A stretch of DNA of 64,000 nucleotides from Paragorgia papillata (GCA_035771165.1 JAWNZC010000003.1:1379501-1443500), one strand, 5' to 3'; numbered from the stretch's first letter, positions 32,213-45,493 are shown. The notes: a model not told the origin generated them from the sequence alone. Numbers and translations: made by a program.

Positions 32213-35200
32213 TCAATGCATCTTTTTGGGTTGCATTATTGGCAGCCGCCACCTCACAACAATACCAGAAGTGTTTAATGATTTCCCCAGACCAGTCCAT
32301 GACTTTCTTGTTTTCGTTTGACTTCGCTGTCTAAACAATTGAAGCACAAAGGAATTTACTGTGTAATACTAATAAAAATTTATTATTATAGAGTAAATGT
32401 ATTATCAATAATTACAGTATGAATTCAATGCTGCTTACCTTTGTGATGCCTTTTCTGATATTCTTGGATTTGTGCCAAGCATCCAGGGAATGAAATAAAT
32501 CTTTAAATTCTTCATCCTGAAAATGAAACAAAACTAGTAAATTACACAATGCAAGCAGTTAATGCAAATATTATACAAGATGATCACTGCTGAGGCAGTT
32601 GAAACATCACCCACCACAACCAACACCAACAGTCTTCCTCAAGACTGCACTAAGTTTATCAATTATTTGTAAGGTGTCACCCTCTTGAAATAAAGTTTTT
32701 ATCTTATCTTATCTTAACTAATCTGGATAATTAATTTCAACAAACATCTTATGATTTCAAATATGTTGTATAAATTTTAATTTACCAATCATCTTGATGA
32801 TACTTGAGGAGGCGTTTGTGACAACCTCTAAACTATCTTTAGAATACTAGCGAGTCTCTTTAGGATAGTTTTCAAAGCCTCTTTTTCCATATTTGCAGGC
32901 TTCAACTCAGTATGCCTCTTATCCAAGACCTCTAAATCAATGATGCAATTGCTGTCAATCTCCATCATGAAATAACAAAGATTCTTGGCAGAATGGCCAG
33001 GTGAATCACACTGACCATCTACTGAAATAACTAATTCCTTTCCCTTCAAGTCTTGTCTAATAATTCGTTGTTGCCATTGCCACCATTCACTTACATACAG
33101 CCTTTGGTACTGGAAGAAAGTAGACTTAGAAATAAATGACAAAGCTAAGAACCGAGCAAACTGATCCATTTTTTATAAATTATTGCCAGAGTATATAATA
33201 GCTGCCACAGTTTGAATATTTGTTGCAAGGACACCATTACAATTGTAGGAGGAATAAAACTTTCCAGTGCCCTTCACTACATGACCAAGTAATGAACACA
33301 CTTGCGCCAGTAAGGGCGAACTTAGCTGATGCTCTCAGATTACATAAAGGGTGTCTGCATTTTTTCCTGAAAGAGATGAAGTAGTAGATCAAGTGAACGA
33401 ATCACTTTTGCAGACTTTGCAATTTTAAGTTGATCATCATGCTTAATATTGTCTTCCTCACGAATCAGCGTGTGTGACCTTGATGGGATTTTATATGTTA
33501 AAAACGTTGATGGAAGGTATTGCTTGGGTGGTTATGAACGAAAAACTGGTCAGAATCAAGTTGAGAAGGATTGATATCAGAAACAAGAATAGATGAAGGT
33601 GGTACAGCAACGTCTGCTTGAGTTTCAGCTGTGTCTGGCTCATCTAAATGGATAACCTCAACATCTATATCATATTCAATGATTTAATCATGTTTATAAT
33701 GTAGTTTAAAGGTTATCCAGTATGGCATGTGAAGATAAAAAATTATATCTTCACTTTGTCCAGGGAATATGTCATTCTTAGCAGTATATGTGAAGATATT
33801 GTCATAGCTGGCTTCTTTTAAAAACTAACTTTACATTCTGTTCTTGATAACATCTCTTGTTAATGTTCCCTATAAGAGATACATATTACCAACAACCAAA
33901 AATAACATCCATACACGAATATTACGTCTGGAGAGCTATTAATACTGTATCTTCTACACAGAACTTTTAAAACAAAAACAACTTACAAAATATACCTTCA
34001 TCATCTTCATCACCACTAGAGTCAGTGTCACTTTCTTTATTCATATCATCCATTGCATTTCTCAGAATACAATGTAACCTGTAAAAGAAATTAACATAAT
34101 GTAAATTATAACAGTACACCTGTATGGTAGAAACATACATGCAATTGTAGTCTATTACAAATATTGAATATTATAAATATGATTGGCTCTGCTTCTTGCT
34201 ATACGTTCATCAATAGCTAATAACATATATTGTGTAGCCCAGTATTGGTACAGTCTTGTCAATGAGTAACAAAATTTTCATTATAATCTACTTACTCATT
34301 TTTACTGCACTATTCATCGTCACTATGTCGATTTTCAGAGCCATTGCCTTCACTTGAACCATCTGAGGACGATGATCTATACACAGAAACAGTACCCATC
34401 AAGTATACTGTAGCTTTGATTACGATCTTCCATGAGTAATATACCAGTGATATCTACATCAGGACTAAAAAATAAAACAAAAAAAAGTTAGTCAAAATCT
34501 ATGTAATAATACATGTACATAATACACCCCTACAAGGATATAAATAGACTAACAGGGCTACCAAAAGGGAGGAGATAGGGCAATTCAACCAAGGGAATAA
34601 CCGAGAAATCAAAGAAGATGTGTAAACAGCAATTTATAGAATATACAAATGAATTTGTACACTGACTTTGAATATTTGTCACTTGAAGACGACACTGATG
34701 AATTCGCTTGCTGAGGGGATAAACCACCACCAGATAGCTGAAATTTATCTGGCTTTAGGGGAGTTAAGTATGTAACGCTTCATATTCACTTGTTAAAATA
34801 ATATAACAACGTAAATATATAGGTTCCATAGTCTGGAGCAAAGGTTATAATTATAATCACAACACATGCAAGAACTTGCAACTTAGTTACATCTACGACT
34901 GAAACTGTGATAAATTTACATCTCGATTCGGGGTTGCTCTTTAGTATAACATTTACATAAGAATAAATAAAGATAACCTTAATCCATTGGTTCAACATCT
35001 GTAGCGACTGGCAATGTATTGTCACCGACAGACTCTAGTAATGCTATCACTTTTGGCTTGTCGACTGGCTTAGAAATTGTGCTGAGAATAATGGAAAATA
35101 AACGACAAAAACACCATCGTGAGAAAAACTGAAGCAAAATAAAAGTTACTGTAATCCCAAACTATAACAACAATACGTCAAATTCAAAACAAGAAATGAT

Positions 35201-35450
35201 ATTTTCTTTGTCACAGTTCCAATGACAGCAAGTCCGTAGCAAAAGCTTTTGTCACTGTTATAGCTACACAAGGATTTGAGGTCTTCCCAAGTCTTATGGA
35301 TAGTCTTATCAATTGAAATTCTTTTATGACTATCTTGCCATTTCTTCACGTACAGACGTCTATTCGCCTGACAACTGGAAAATGAACCTGGCCAGTCCTG
35401 GCGAATAGGAAGGTCGTCCACTTCCTTCTCGACTACCTCCTTGCCTTGAT
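32213..35450 (-). pseudogene. Kolobok-type transposase, copy 3 (non-THAP lineage), decayed but exons traceable
   Basis: Minus strand, in order: an N-terminal exon (35430-35245; VKKWQDSHKR, KTWEDLKSLCSYN) comparable to the N-terminal exon of the intact copy, then acidic exons near 34375-34310 and 34080-33996 (KESDTDSSGDEDDE). Next come WSCSEGHWKV (about 33270), RFLALSFISKSTFFQYQRL and VDGQCDSPGHSAK (33010 region), then VTNASSSIIKMI. Separate exons follow: FHSLDAWHKS (32520-32440) and WSGEIIKHFWYCCEV (32334-32213). Exon borders match the intact gene at 56060-60906. The Asp of TDAS is Asn, and the gene lacks its C-terminal exons. No terminal repeats recognised. Confidence 0.7.
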
Positions 35451-35455
35451 GCTAC

Positions 35456-36660
35456 GTGTAGTGTTCTGTTAATCATCAATTATCACCTTTTAATTATGAT
35501 TATCACTATGATTAGGGATGAATAGGATGATTGTACATAGATTGATTTGGGGCAGTCTGATTCTGAATGCAAGTAATAAACAAGTAAATAAATCGAGTAA
35601 TTGTGTACCGCAGAACTACGAACATTACATTGGCGACGAGGATTAAACAAACGTGCAATCAACTCTATTAATGGCTAGTGCCACCAACCTACCACCTTTT
35701 GGTCCGTTTGACCCTGATTTCGGCTCTGCTAGCACATCTCAACGCTGGTTAAAGTGGGCCAACAGATCCGAAAATTTTCTTGCCGCGATGGACGTGAAAG
35801 ACGCGACTCGAAAACGTGCCTTATTGCTGCACTACGTTGGTGAGACAACATACGATGTCTTTGATACACTGTCTGACACCGGCGATGCCAAAGATTATAC
35901 TAAAGCGATGGACCAACTCACTGCCTATTTTACGCCAAAAAAGAACATCGACTACGAGCGATATGTGTTCCGGCAAACGAAACAACGCGAAGGAGAGACC
36001 CTAGACCAGTACAACACGCGTTTACGCCAACTAGCCTCCTCTTGCAATTTTGACTCCTTCGACGCGGAGCTCAAGTCTCAAATTATTTTTGGATGTTCAT
36101 CGTCCCGCCTACGCCGCCGAATCCTTCGTGAGCCCGAATGACATTAAAAACTGTACTAGATACTGCACAAGCGATGGAAATCTCCGAAACCCAAGCATCA
36201 GGGATCGAGACATGGAGTGTTGACCTCATAAACTCCACCACAACCCGTTTTGGCCAACAAAACCACCGTCAGACAACAACCGTCCGGGAACGTCAAACCG
36301 GTAACTGTGGGCATCCATATCCTCACCTTAACGGCCCCGAAGCCTGCCCAGCCAAAGGCAAACAGTGTAGACATTGCGGTAAAATGAACCATTTTGCCCC
36401 TTGTTGTCGCTCGAGATCTCGTGACATGCAATCTGACCCGTCTCCACGCAACCAATTGCCCAGCTCGACACCGCAACGCCAATTCCCACATTCCAAATGC
36501 GTTTTTCAAATCAATAACCCTCCATCACCCGATTCCCACGACTCTACCTCGGACGAAGAATATATCTTTACAGTCAACAGCCAATCTACCACCCCATCGC
36601 ATTTTTCAGTCAATAGTCTTCAATCCGTACAATGTGTGGTCATTGTGCATATTTGATCGT
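35456..36660 (+). mobile_element. Gypsy-type LTR retrotransposon, 5' part only
   Basis: A short LTR-like segment (TGTAGTGTTC ... CATTACA, 35456-35630) is followed directly by TTGGCGACGAGGAT, the leader/primer-site sequence common in animal Gypsy elements, then gag. Everything after the nucleocapsid region is missing. The left edge touches the first exon of Kolobok-type copy 3. Confidence 0.7.
35653..36656 (+). pseudogene. Gypsy Gag with zinc knuckle
   Basis: The first frame (35653-36141) has the capsid-type pattern (RWLKWANRSENFLAAM, LLLHYVGETTYDVFDTL, YERYVFRQTKQREGETLDQY, LRQLASSCNF). A frameshift near 36138 leads to the second frame, with DTAQAMEIS and the CCHC knuckle CRHCGKMNHFAPCC. The protease is lost after about 36640. 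Confidence 0.75.
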
Positions 36661-36854
36661 AAGAAGCGTCCAGATAATCACAGAATCAACCAAAATTGTC
36701 CGAGTATAATGAATAACAAAAATCATTATAAACAGAATTGGCAAAAGTAAAGGATGGCGAAGATTCGAAGAGATTCCACCTCATAGTATAAGATGTCGAT
36801 TATGTGTTGGCCAACACTTATTCAAGTTCGCGCATATTTTGGATGCGCAGTAGC
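36660..36854. other. Short stretch between two Gypsy elements, nothing recognised
   Basis: The left host flank of the next element; ends in ATCGT (36855-36859), its target duplication. Confidence 0.5.
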
Positions 36855-36859
36855 ATCGT

Positions 36860-37100
36860 TGTTATGACTGGCTCAGTTGACATTTGAACAATTGACATTA
36901 GTGATAACTAATATATCTATTATTATCTAATTATCTTGGGTTACCTATAGTTACGAGCCCGCAATGTGTAGTGGCTCACCCATTTAAGTTTGTATTTTGG
37001 ACGCCATGTTTTAGTTTCATTTTGCTTTAGACTTAGTTAGACATTTAGTTGAATAAAGCCTATACTTTTATTCGGCGTTTGTCACTTTTACTCGACAACA
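36860..37100 (+). repeat. 5' LTR of the nested Gypsy element
   Basis: 241 bp containing the poly(A) signal GAATAAAG (about 37052-37059). The gag ATG at 37120 lies only about 19 nt downstream, so the leader is very short and a standard primer site is not obvious. Confidence 0.85.
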
Positions 37101-37119
37101 ATTTATTCAACTAGACGTC

Positions 37120-38605
37120 ATGGATAATGTGCTACGACCAGAACGTTCGGAGACCGATCCTAACAGTAATACGGCTTCGAGAGAGTGGCTTCACTGGAGA
37201 CGAGCCTTCGAGAATTTTTTATCGGTGTTACCACAAGAGAACCTCGATAATCTCAGTATATTAACTAACTATGTGTCGCCTACGATTTTTCAGTATATCG
37301 AGACGAGTACGGATTACGCTGAAGCCATCGACGTATTGAAAGCTCTCTTTGTGAAATCGACTAATGAAATCTACGCCCGACATATGCTCGCGACAAGACG
37401 TCAACAGTCTAATGAGACACTCGATGAGTACCTCCAGGCTCTGAAAATACTCGGCAAGGACTGTAACTTTAGGACTGTCACAGCTGCTCAGTACTGCGAC
37501 GAGTGTATTAGAGACGTGTTTATCACTGGACTTCAATGTAGTTCAATTCGTCAGACTGTTGGAAAATAAGTCATTGGACTTAAAAACAAAGTTTGACCAG
37601 GCTCGCTCTCTCGAGTCAGCTATCAGGAGTTCTGAATCTTATACGGTGTCTCAGCCTTCTTTCAATGCAGCAGTTCCTCTAGTTGGTACTTTACCTGTTT
37701 CTCCACTTACTATTCCTTCAGATCAGCCGGATTCTAACCCTCTAGCAGCAGTACCACCTGAAGGCCCTACGTGTTTCTTCTGTGGAAATAGTAAGCATCT
37801 TCGTTCAAAGTGCCCTGCTCATGAGGCGATTTGTATGAAGTGTCAAAAGAAAGGACATTTTGCAAAAGTCTGTCGAGGAAAGTCAACCATTTCCAAAAAT
37901 GGAGTTTCAGCGGTTCTTTGGTCTCCAACACTGGCCACACTCCCTGCAAGGGCTCCAGGGTCCCTTTCCAAATCATCAGCCACAGTGGCTATTAACGGAT
38001 GGCAAGTTAGAGCTCTCTTTGATAGTGGAAGCAGTGAAAGTTTTATTCATCCCAGTCTAGGAGACAGTAGCTCTACCAATTCATCCTTCCTCTGGTACAG
38101 TATCTATGGCTACATCAGCATTTTCCACCAAAGTAACAGGAGTTTGCATAATCAATCTTGTCTACCAAGGCCGGACATATGAAAATCGTCGTCTATCAGT
38201 TCTACCAGGACTGTGCTGATCTTATACTGGGTCTTGACTTTCAATCACAACATGAAAGTGTTGTCTTCACTTATGGTGGTCCTGAGCTTTCTCTGTCTGC
38301 CTGTGGCGTCATTACGCTGAATGTAGAGCCACCAGAACCGTTTGCAAATTTGACAGCAAATTGTCACCCATCGCCACCAAGTCTCGATGTTATAGTCAAG
38401 AGGATTTGGCATTAATTGATGAGGAAGTTCAAAGACTGCTCAAAGAAGGGATCATAGAACCAAGTCGGTCACGATGGCGGGCTCAGGTTGTGGTAACCAA
38501 GGATGAAAACCACAATAAAAGAATGGCTATAGATTATTCACAAACTATCAACAAATTTACACTCCTTGATGCCTTTCCATTGCCAAGAATTAACGAGTTA
38601 GTCAT
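37120..38605 (+). pseudogene. Gypsy Gag - protease - RT start
   Basis: Gag begins MDNVLRPERSETD. Capsid motifs are WLHWRRAFENFL, ARHMLATRRQQ and ETLDEYLQALKILG. After a frameshift near 37560 come two zinc knuckles (CFFCGNSKHLRSKC, CMKCQKKGHFAKVC) and a retropepsin (ALFDSGSSESFI). A third frame (38158-38415) has LILGLDFQSQH. A fourth (38361-38605) starts the RT (LLKEGIIEPSRSRWRAQVVVTKDE, PLPRINELV). The text stops where the BEL element is inserted. About 150 codons of RT palm expected next are absent on both sides of the insertion. Confidence 0.8.
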
Positions 38606-38618
38606 ACATTACAGTACA

Positions 38619-38841
38619 TACAGTAATACATTCACAATTACATAAATCACACTATTAAACATTCACAAAGTTCCACTTACCAGACTGTTCGAAACTAAAA
38701 CATAACTTAATCTCAATATCCTCTTCAAAACAACAAAATGGAGGTCCTCGTCTCTCACGAGGTTTATAATGGTGCCCAGTTCCCCCACTCGCTGGTGCAC
38801 AGGAAATTACAACCAACTAACTAAGCCTAACGGTAGCTACA
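38619..38841 (-). repeat. BEL/Pao 3' LTR
   Basis: 223 bp, identical to 45494-45716. Contains ACGAGGTTTATAATGG as plus-strand text. Confidence 0.9.
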
Positions 38842-38961
38842 CCGGCCCCTAAATTAAATGTATTACAACATTTGATTTATCAACTATATTATCAGCTACC
38901 GTCTTCTATACTTAACGAAGTTGTCTTTTTACTCTAACGTTCTATTCCATGCAAATCAATA

Positions 38962-40719
38962 TTATCTAAAATGTACCAGGGCGTCTTCATCCATCTCCAA
39001 CAAACATAGTTTTGTAATAGGACGTGTAAGAATAACAGTGCTTGTATTGAATTCTTCTTTACGTTTTCTCCTTGAGCGCGTAGCAACCGTTGACGTGGTC
39101 TTAACCTTTGCTGAACGTACCAATCCATCTTTACTAGCTATTGCTTCGACGACTCGAGCTAGTGGCCACGTGCCTCTTGGATAATTGTCATCCGCTATTA
39201 GGACTACATCGCCAACTCGCAGGTTTCTTTCCTTCGTATTCCATTTCTGCCGTTCCAAGAGTGTAGGAAGGTATTCTTTCATCCACCGACGCCAAAATAC
39301 GTTGGCTAAATACTGGGCTTGTCTCCAAGCTCGTCGGCAGTAGAGATCACTTTTATCAAAGATACCCGGTGGTAGACTCGAACATGGGCGCAAGTGTAAC
39401 AAGTGATTAGGTGTTATCGGTTGATTATCCAAATGACTATCACTATTGCGCGAAAAGGGTCTTGAATTTATGATGTTGACTGCTTCTGCCATGATGGTTG
39501 ATAGAACTTCGTCGCTAACCAGCTGCTCCTTTAAGGTGGCCTTCAAGACTTGCCGAATTGAGCGGATCATCCTTTCCCATACGCCACCCATGTGGCTAGC
39601 TGCAGGTGGATTAAATACCCATTTGATATCTCTTTGTAAACAGAACTTGTTGATCTTATGCTCGTCCAACTTCTCCACTTCTTCTTTCAATTCTTTGTTT
39701 GCACTTGTAAAATTAGTGCCATTGTCACTTCGGATTTCTTCTGGACGTCCTCGAATGCTGATAAATCGCCTCAAAGCATTAATCATGGAGTCCGTGTCTA
39801 ACGAATGGGCGATCTCAACGTGGATTGCACGAACAGTTAGACAGGTAAAGAGACAGCCATATCTCTTAACACGAGATCGTCCTTGCTTAACTTCAAAGGG
39901 CCCAAAGTAGTCTATACCCACGTATGTAAATGGTGGTTTACTTGGCGTGATTCTTTCTCGAGGAAGATTGGCCATAAACTGTTCTCCAGGACGGGCATTT
40001 CTTCTTTTGCATTCTTTGCACAGTCTTATCACACTCCTCACCGCTGATCTTCCCTTTATAATCCAGAATCTGCTTCTTAGGCACGAGAGAACTGATTCCT
40101 GTCCCATGTGACCAACATCTTGGTGATAGCTTTGAACTAGTAAGTCCGTGACTCGGTGCTTGTACGGTAAGATAAGAGGGTATTTCATGTTCTCTTCCAC
40201 TGGAGCATTGACTAAACGACCGCCAACTCTTAACAAACCATCTTTAAGCTGTGGATCCAATCGATAAATAGAATATCCAACCCCTTTAAGAGACTTCTTT
40301 CCAGATCTGTGGCTTTCAACTATTTCCATGACTTCTGGAAAGGCAGCTAGTTGAACATGGCGTATTATTTCATGTTCCACCCTTTGAATGTCATCGAGGG
40401 TCAGGTAACGACTCGTTTCCTGTGACTTGCCACGAAGATACTGTTTGTATCGTAACAGCCATGCAACGGACCGTTTCAGCTTCCACCAGGATGAATGATA
40501 CCGGATCATTTTGTCCAACGCGTTGTCGATGACAGCTGTAGCGTAAACTTGGGCTTCGTTTCTTACTTCAGGATCTTCATCTCTTAGCTGTGGGATTTCA
40601 ACCATCTTGGGCCAGGAACTTTCTTCTTTCCATAGAAACTGAGGACCTTTTACCCACCGGTCATCTTTCAACAGGGCATCCAATTTCAGGCCCTTTGAAC
40701 CATCGTCAGCAGGATTCAT
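38962..40719 (-). CDS. BEL/Pao integrase region, long intact ORF
   Basis: 585 codons, uninterrupted. It opens with MNPADDGSKG, the typical end of the RNase H/connection, so the Met is internal to the original polyprotein. The integrase zinc domain has HQDVGHMGQESVL and CKECKRRNARP. The catalytic core has VGIDYFGPF (first Asp), IRSDNGTNF (second Asp) and HMGGVWERMI (Glu). A C-terminal DUF5641-like domain follows (LRVGDVVLIADDNYPRGTWPLARV). All three catalytic residues are present. The protein would act in cDNA insertion, but upstream frames are broken. Confidence 0.9.
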   Translation of the reverse strand: MNPADDGSKGLKLDALLKDDRWVKGPQFLWKEESSWPKMVEIPQLRDEDPEVRNEAQVYATAVIDNALDKMIRYHSSWWKLKRSVAWLLRYKQYLRGKSQETSRYLTLDDIQRVEHEIIRHVQLAAFPEVMEIVESHRSGKKSLKGVGYSIYRLDPQLKDGLLRVGGRLVNAPVEENMKYPLILPYKHRVTDLLVQSYHQDVGHMGQESVLSCLRSRFWIIKGRSAVRSVIRLCKECKRRNARPGEQFMANLPRERITPSKPPFTYVGIDYFGPFEVKQGRSRVKRYGCLFTCLTVRAIHVEIAHSLDTDSMINALRRFISIRGRPEEIRSDNGTNFTSANKELKEEVEKLDEHKINKFCLQRDIKWVFNPPAASHMGGVWERMIRSIRQVLKATLKEQLVSDEVLSTIMAEAVNIINSRPFSRNSDSHLDNQPITPNHLLHLRPCSSLPPGIFDKSDLYCRRAWRQAQYLANVFWRRWMKEYLPTLLERQKWNTKERNLRVGDVVLIADDNYPRGTWPLARVVEAIASKDGLVRSAKVKTTSTVATRSRRKRKEEFNTSTVILTRPITKLCLLEMDEDALVHFR

Positions 40720-42691
40720 ATCTCTGTTGACATATCTCCATTCCTTTGGGATTCAACTCAAACGTGTGGAACCTTTTAGACTCGTTATTGATGCATTTCA
40801 GCACGGACGTAGACTCAGTCCAATAATAAACTCGTTGAACTGCCACCTCAATTTCTTCACGGATCAGCGCTCTCAGTTTTACAGAAACGACAGCAGCTGT
40901 CAATTCTAACTGTGGTATGGAGATCTCTCGAAGATGGGCTAATCGTGCCTTTCCCAATACGAATGCACAGTGAATTCGGCCGTTGACGTCTACGAAGCGA
41001 AGGTACGCTGCTGAGGAATATCCCTGACGTGATGCGTCGGAGAAGAGATGTAATTGAACAGTTTTAACTTCGCCAAATGTCTCAGGTTTGAAACAGCGAT
41101 CGACTTCCACTTGTGGGAGTTTGGGCAAATCTTGTAGCCAACGCATCCACTGAAACTTCCCATACGAATTTGTCGTCCTCTATATTCCATTTCATACCAA
41201 GGGCACTCTCTGTGGGTAACCGTTCTATCTCCAGATTGGCTACGGACTTGGCTCTTTCAGATTCTGGGATTGCTGCTATGACTTCTCTACTGTTGCTGTA
41301 CCATTTCGTCAACCGAAATCCTCCTCTGGCAAGCAATTCACGGAGCTGTTCCACCAGGTTGATAGCATGTTGTGTCGTACCCGTTGACTTCATTAAGTCG
41401 TCCACATACATATTCTTCTTAACGGTTTCCACAGCTTCAGGATCAATCCCTTCTTTCTCTAGATCTGCTGTTTTCTTCAAGCAAAAGTTGGCAATACTCG
41501 GGAGGATTTCGCTCCAAAGAGGTGTTTCACCATTCGATATTTTACAAGTTCTTTGGTAAGGTCTCCATTCGGCCACCACAAGAACCTCGGGACATCACAA
41601 TCTCTAGGCTCCACCAAGACTTGGTGAAACATCGCCTCTATATCTGCTACCAACCCAACCGTTTCTTGCCTTAAGCGACTTAAGACACCAACTAGATGAT
41701 TGGCTTCATCTGGACCTTGTAAAAGCTGTTGGTTTAAAGACGTCTGTCGGTACTTGGCGGCGCAATCGTAAATGACCCTCACCTTGTCTGGTTTTAAGTG
41801 ATGTACCACTGGATGATGTAGAAGATACCATATTGGGTTGATTCTTGAGTTTAACTCTTCAGTCGGGACTATTTCAGCGTGTCCTTTCTCGATGTAATCG
41901 CACATGGTTGTTTTGTACTTAACTAACAAATCTTTATCTTTCAAGAGTCATCTTTTCAGAAGTTGGCTTCGTCGTTCTGCCATATCCTTGTTGTTAGGCA
42001 AATCTGGTGGGTAACATCTCCAGGGTAGGGCCACCTGGTAGTGCCCGTTGATCTTCTTGAGCGAACTTTCCATGATTTCCAAGGCTTTCTTGTCTTCTAC
42101 CGATGGACAAGGTTTTGTTTCAACTACCGAACCACCAAAGTCTGTTTTCCAAAGACGCTCTAGTTGTTCCTGGAGGGTATCACCTTGGGTTTCAGGACTA
42201 TCTTCTTGGTCTCGTAACAGTGTCATTTGAACTTGATGTAAGATTTCGTCGCAAGCTTGCCCTTGATCAACGTCGTTTAGGCTTTTCGTCTTTTCGCCTG
42301 GTTCCCCATCTACCCGATATTCTTCCTTCAAATTTGCACTCTCAAATAACCTGTCCTTGTCAAGGTTAAACTTCTGGTTCATGTTCATCGTTTTTAGAAA
42401 ATTAACTGAACAATGCTGACCTTCTTTATCACCACCAACTGGACCCATTACTGTCCAACCAAGACTGTAACGCACTGCTACAGGTTCATTCTTACCCCCC
42501 ACTCTATACTCGAGAGGCAGAAACAGTTGTGGATTCTCTTTCAAGCCAATGATCAACATGACATTGCGATTCTCTGATTCTTGTAGGTCAATATTTTCCA
42601 AATGCTGCCAGTTCTTTAGATCTTCTTTCGTTGGAATGCAGTCTTCTGAAATTGGAATGTGAAATTGGAATGTTCTTGATTGTCTGAACAT
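40706..42691 (-). pseudogene. BEL/Pao reverse transcriptase and RNase H, frameshifted
   Basis: 42691-41948 continues the protease linker. A TGA at about 41945-41950 interrupts the same frame, which resumes to 41477 with RT motifs (VRVIYDCAAKY, LVADIEAMFHQVLV, FLWWPNGDL). A frameshift near 41500 leads to the catalytic NMYVDDLMKS (41390 region). A further frame change near 41130, with roughly 100 codons missing, joins to RNase H (LHLFSDASRQGYSSAAY, ISIPQLELTAAVV, YYWTESTSVLKC). This ends in another small deletion near 40740 before the integrase ORF. Confidence 0.85.
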
Positions 42692-45321
42692 TTGCTAGTT
42701 CAACTGAAGTTGTTCCATCCATGGATTCCACCACTATATCTACAACTTGACTCTCGACATTCTGTGATCCTGTCATTCCAGTCAATGTAAAGTTCAACTT
42801 CTTTCCACGGATTCCCAATCTCTTTGCTAGCTGTTCATGACAAAGTGTCACCTCGGAACCACTGTCCAGTAATGCATACGTTTGAACTTTACTATTTCCA
42901 TCTTTAGCTTGAACCTTCACGGGGATAACACCAAAGCAAACCCGAGATTCTCCGGCCCCAGTTGCCGCACTCACTTTATTACTGCCGTCGACTTCAATAC
43001 TTGACTGCTGTTTTCCCTGCTGTTTGGAAGAAGCATCTCTTTCTTGGCTTGGATCTGTACCATCTTTCTCTGTTCCAGTTGTCTCTTGAGGATGTAACAA
43101 TGTATGATGTTCCCTTCCACAACCACTAGATTGACATCGAAAATGTTTCTTTAGACAAGTCCGTGCATAATGACCAGCCCCAAGACACTTAAAACAGAGG
43201 GATTTTTCTGCTACAACTTTCTTTCTCTCTTGATGCGACAATAACCGGAATTTGTCACATTTCCATATTCCATGCAATCCCAAGCACAATGAACAACCTC
43301 TTTGCACAGCTTTCTGATTACTGTTGGTATTTCTTATGGGATACTTCACTTGGTCATTTGGTTTCTTCCCAATTCCAGCAGCTAATGTAAATTTCTCTTT
43401 AAATCGACCACTTTCCTTACTCTTGAATTTCACTTTGTCTCCTTCTTTCTCTCCACTTGTACTGAGGTCATCTCCAAATTCATTGTTCATCAGAGCAGCC
43501 TTTCCCTTGATGAAGTTAAGAAAATCTTCAAACTTTGGTCTGGATCCAGCTTCAAAGATCTTGCCAGCATCTTCTGTCCACTTAGCTCTCATAAAAATGG
43601 GCAGCTTCCTGTTGAGTTCCCATAGGGTGTTCATGTGATTCAAATCGCTGACATATTCTGGACCCATTCCCTTCAGTGTCCGATTGGTAGAATCAAGATG
43701 TCTTGCAAACTCGAGCAAGGAGGATCCATCAGCCTTCTTCAAGTTGGGTAACTCTACAAGCTTCTTAATGTGAGCTCTTGCAATGATGTGAGGTTTACCA
43801 AAGTTCTCACTCAGAGTTTCCTTTGCCACACAATATCCTTCTTCAGCAGGCAGATTCACACAGGTTTCAATGGCTTCCCTTGCCTTACCATGGCAATGTT
43901 GAATTAAAAGTTGTAACCTTGATTCATCATTGTCATTGTTCTTCTCCAAACACGTTTCGAAGTTATGCATAAATGAGATAAATTTGATAGGGTTTCCGTC
44001 AAAGTGCATGTACTCTATCTTCGGTGTTGCAACAACTTGCTTTAGAGCCTTTACTATTTCCATGCTGGTATCGGTTCTTTGTGTGACTGGTTGTTGACTC
44101 AATGGATGTGATACCGATGCACTTATTTGTGGACTGTTGTGGTAGTCCTTGCTGGAACATACCACTAGCCACAGAATGAACATTTGCCGGGAATACTGTG
44201 CTTGTAATAATAGCTGGCCTTGATGAAACTGGCTCTTGAAACATTGATGTACTTAACTTCACTGCAGTAGAAGAACTTGTCGTTACAGTTGCATCACCTG
44301 CAGGCCTTGACGTCACACTCGGAAATGCAGAAGTAGAAACCCCAGGATTGGATTGACTTGTTTCTGGTATTGTTGTGTACCCAAATCCCCTTGACGGGTT
44401 CTTGTCGGTCAACCCTTTACTTCTTATTTCAGGGTCAAATTGGTTAAACAAAGAGTGTTCTCTCACAAAATACTGCGCTGGCAACTTACTTTCTTCTTTC
44501 TTCTGGGCCATTCTCATAAGCAGGGTATTAATTAATTCATGCCTTTCACATTCATATCTTTCATCAATATCATCTAACTCTTGCTCTCTCTCCTCCTTGA
44601 TAGCTTGTTCGCAGATATTAAGACTCATCATAGCCTCTTCTCTCTTCATTTGTACTTCCAACATTTCATTTTCATTCTGTAAATCTAACATTTTCTTGGC
44701 TAGTTCATGCCTTTTTGTAGCCTGCTCTACCTTCAATTGAGCAAGTGCCAACATTTCTCTCTTCTTTGACACAGTTGACAATCTGGAACTTGAACTTGCA
44801 CATTTACTTCGGATTGAAGTATTTAAATGCGACACCAAATCAACATTTTCTTCTCTATTTAATGTTCTGCTCCAAGACCTTATCATAATATCAAATTCAA
44901 TCTTTTTTTTCATCTGCTCTTCATACACATCATAAGCAGTTTCATATTCAGATTCACCGTCTAGTACATCTAAATATTTATCATGGGTACTTACAAAGTC
45001 ACGCCAGCTTCGATTGTAAGATGCCAATCTCTTATACACATCGGTCAATTTCCCACTCGAATTTATAAGGACTTCGACCTCTCTTCAAATCCTTGTTAAG
45101 CTGCCAATATAACCTGAGCGAGACATATATAAAGCCTTCGCTTTCTCCGCCTTGTCGCCGTCCAAATCTCTTCTTTTATTATAAACCTGTGAGCGATGTC
45201 CTTTGCCAAGCACATTATCCTTTGTTACAGAAACACCATACTCTGATCTCGCATACTTTCTTTCCTCCATTCCTGACGAAATTCCCTGAACTTCTGGCCA
45301 CGAACGAACGGACATGTTCAC
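42588..45321 (-). pseudogene. BEL/Pao Gag - protease, frameshifted
   Basis: Gag starts around MSVRSWPEVQ (about 45315). The frame changes near 45085 into a long charged coiled coil (45048-44400), and again near 44130 into the capsid-like DUF1759 region (IEYMHFDGNPIKFISFMHNF, LLIQHCHGKAREAI). Cys/His fingers follow (CSLCLGLHGIWKCDKF, CFKCLGAGHYARTC), then the protease YALLDSGSEVTLC. The frame is lost at 42647-42672, where TGAAATTGGAATG is duplicated in tandem (13 bp). Confidence 0.85.
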
Positions 45322-45493
45322 CTTGAACTGGTCCTTTCAATTCAATTCACAAATTCGTACGAAAAAGTCTGAAAACAAATGTAGACTCCTATCCACATGA
45401 TAACAGTATAAAGCATCGAATGAGGAAAACGCACTTTCTGATGATGTGGTTTTCTAATAAACAAACATTTTACAATTGATTCAAACTTACAAT

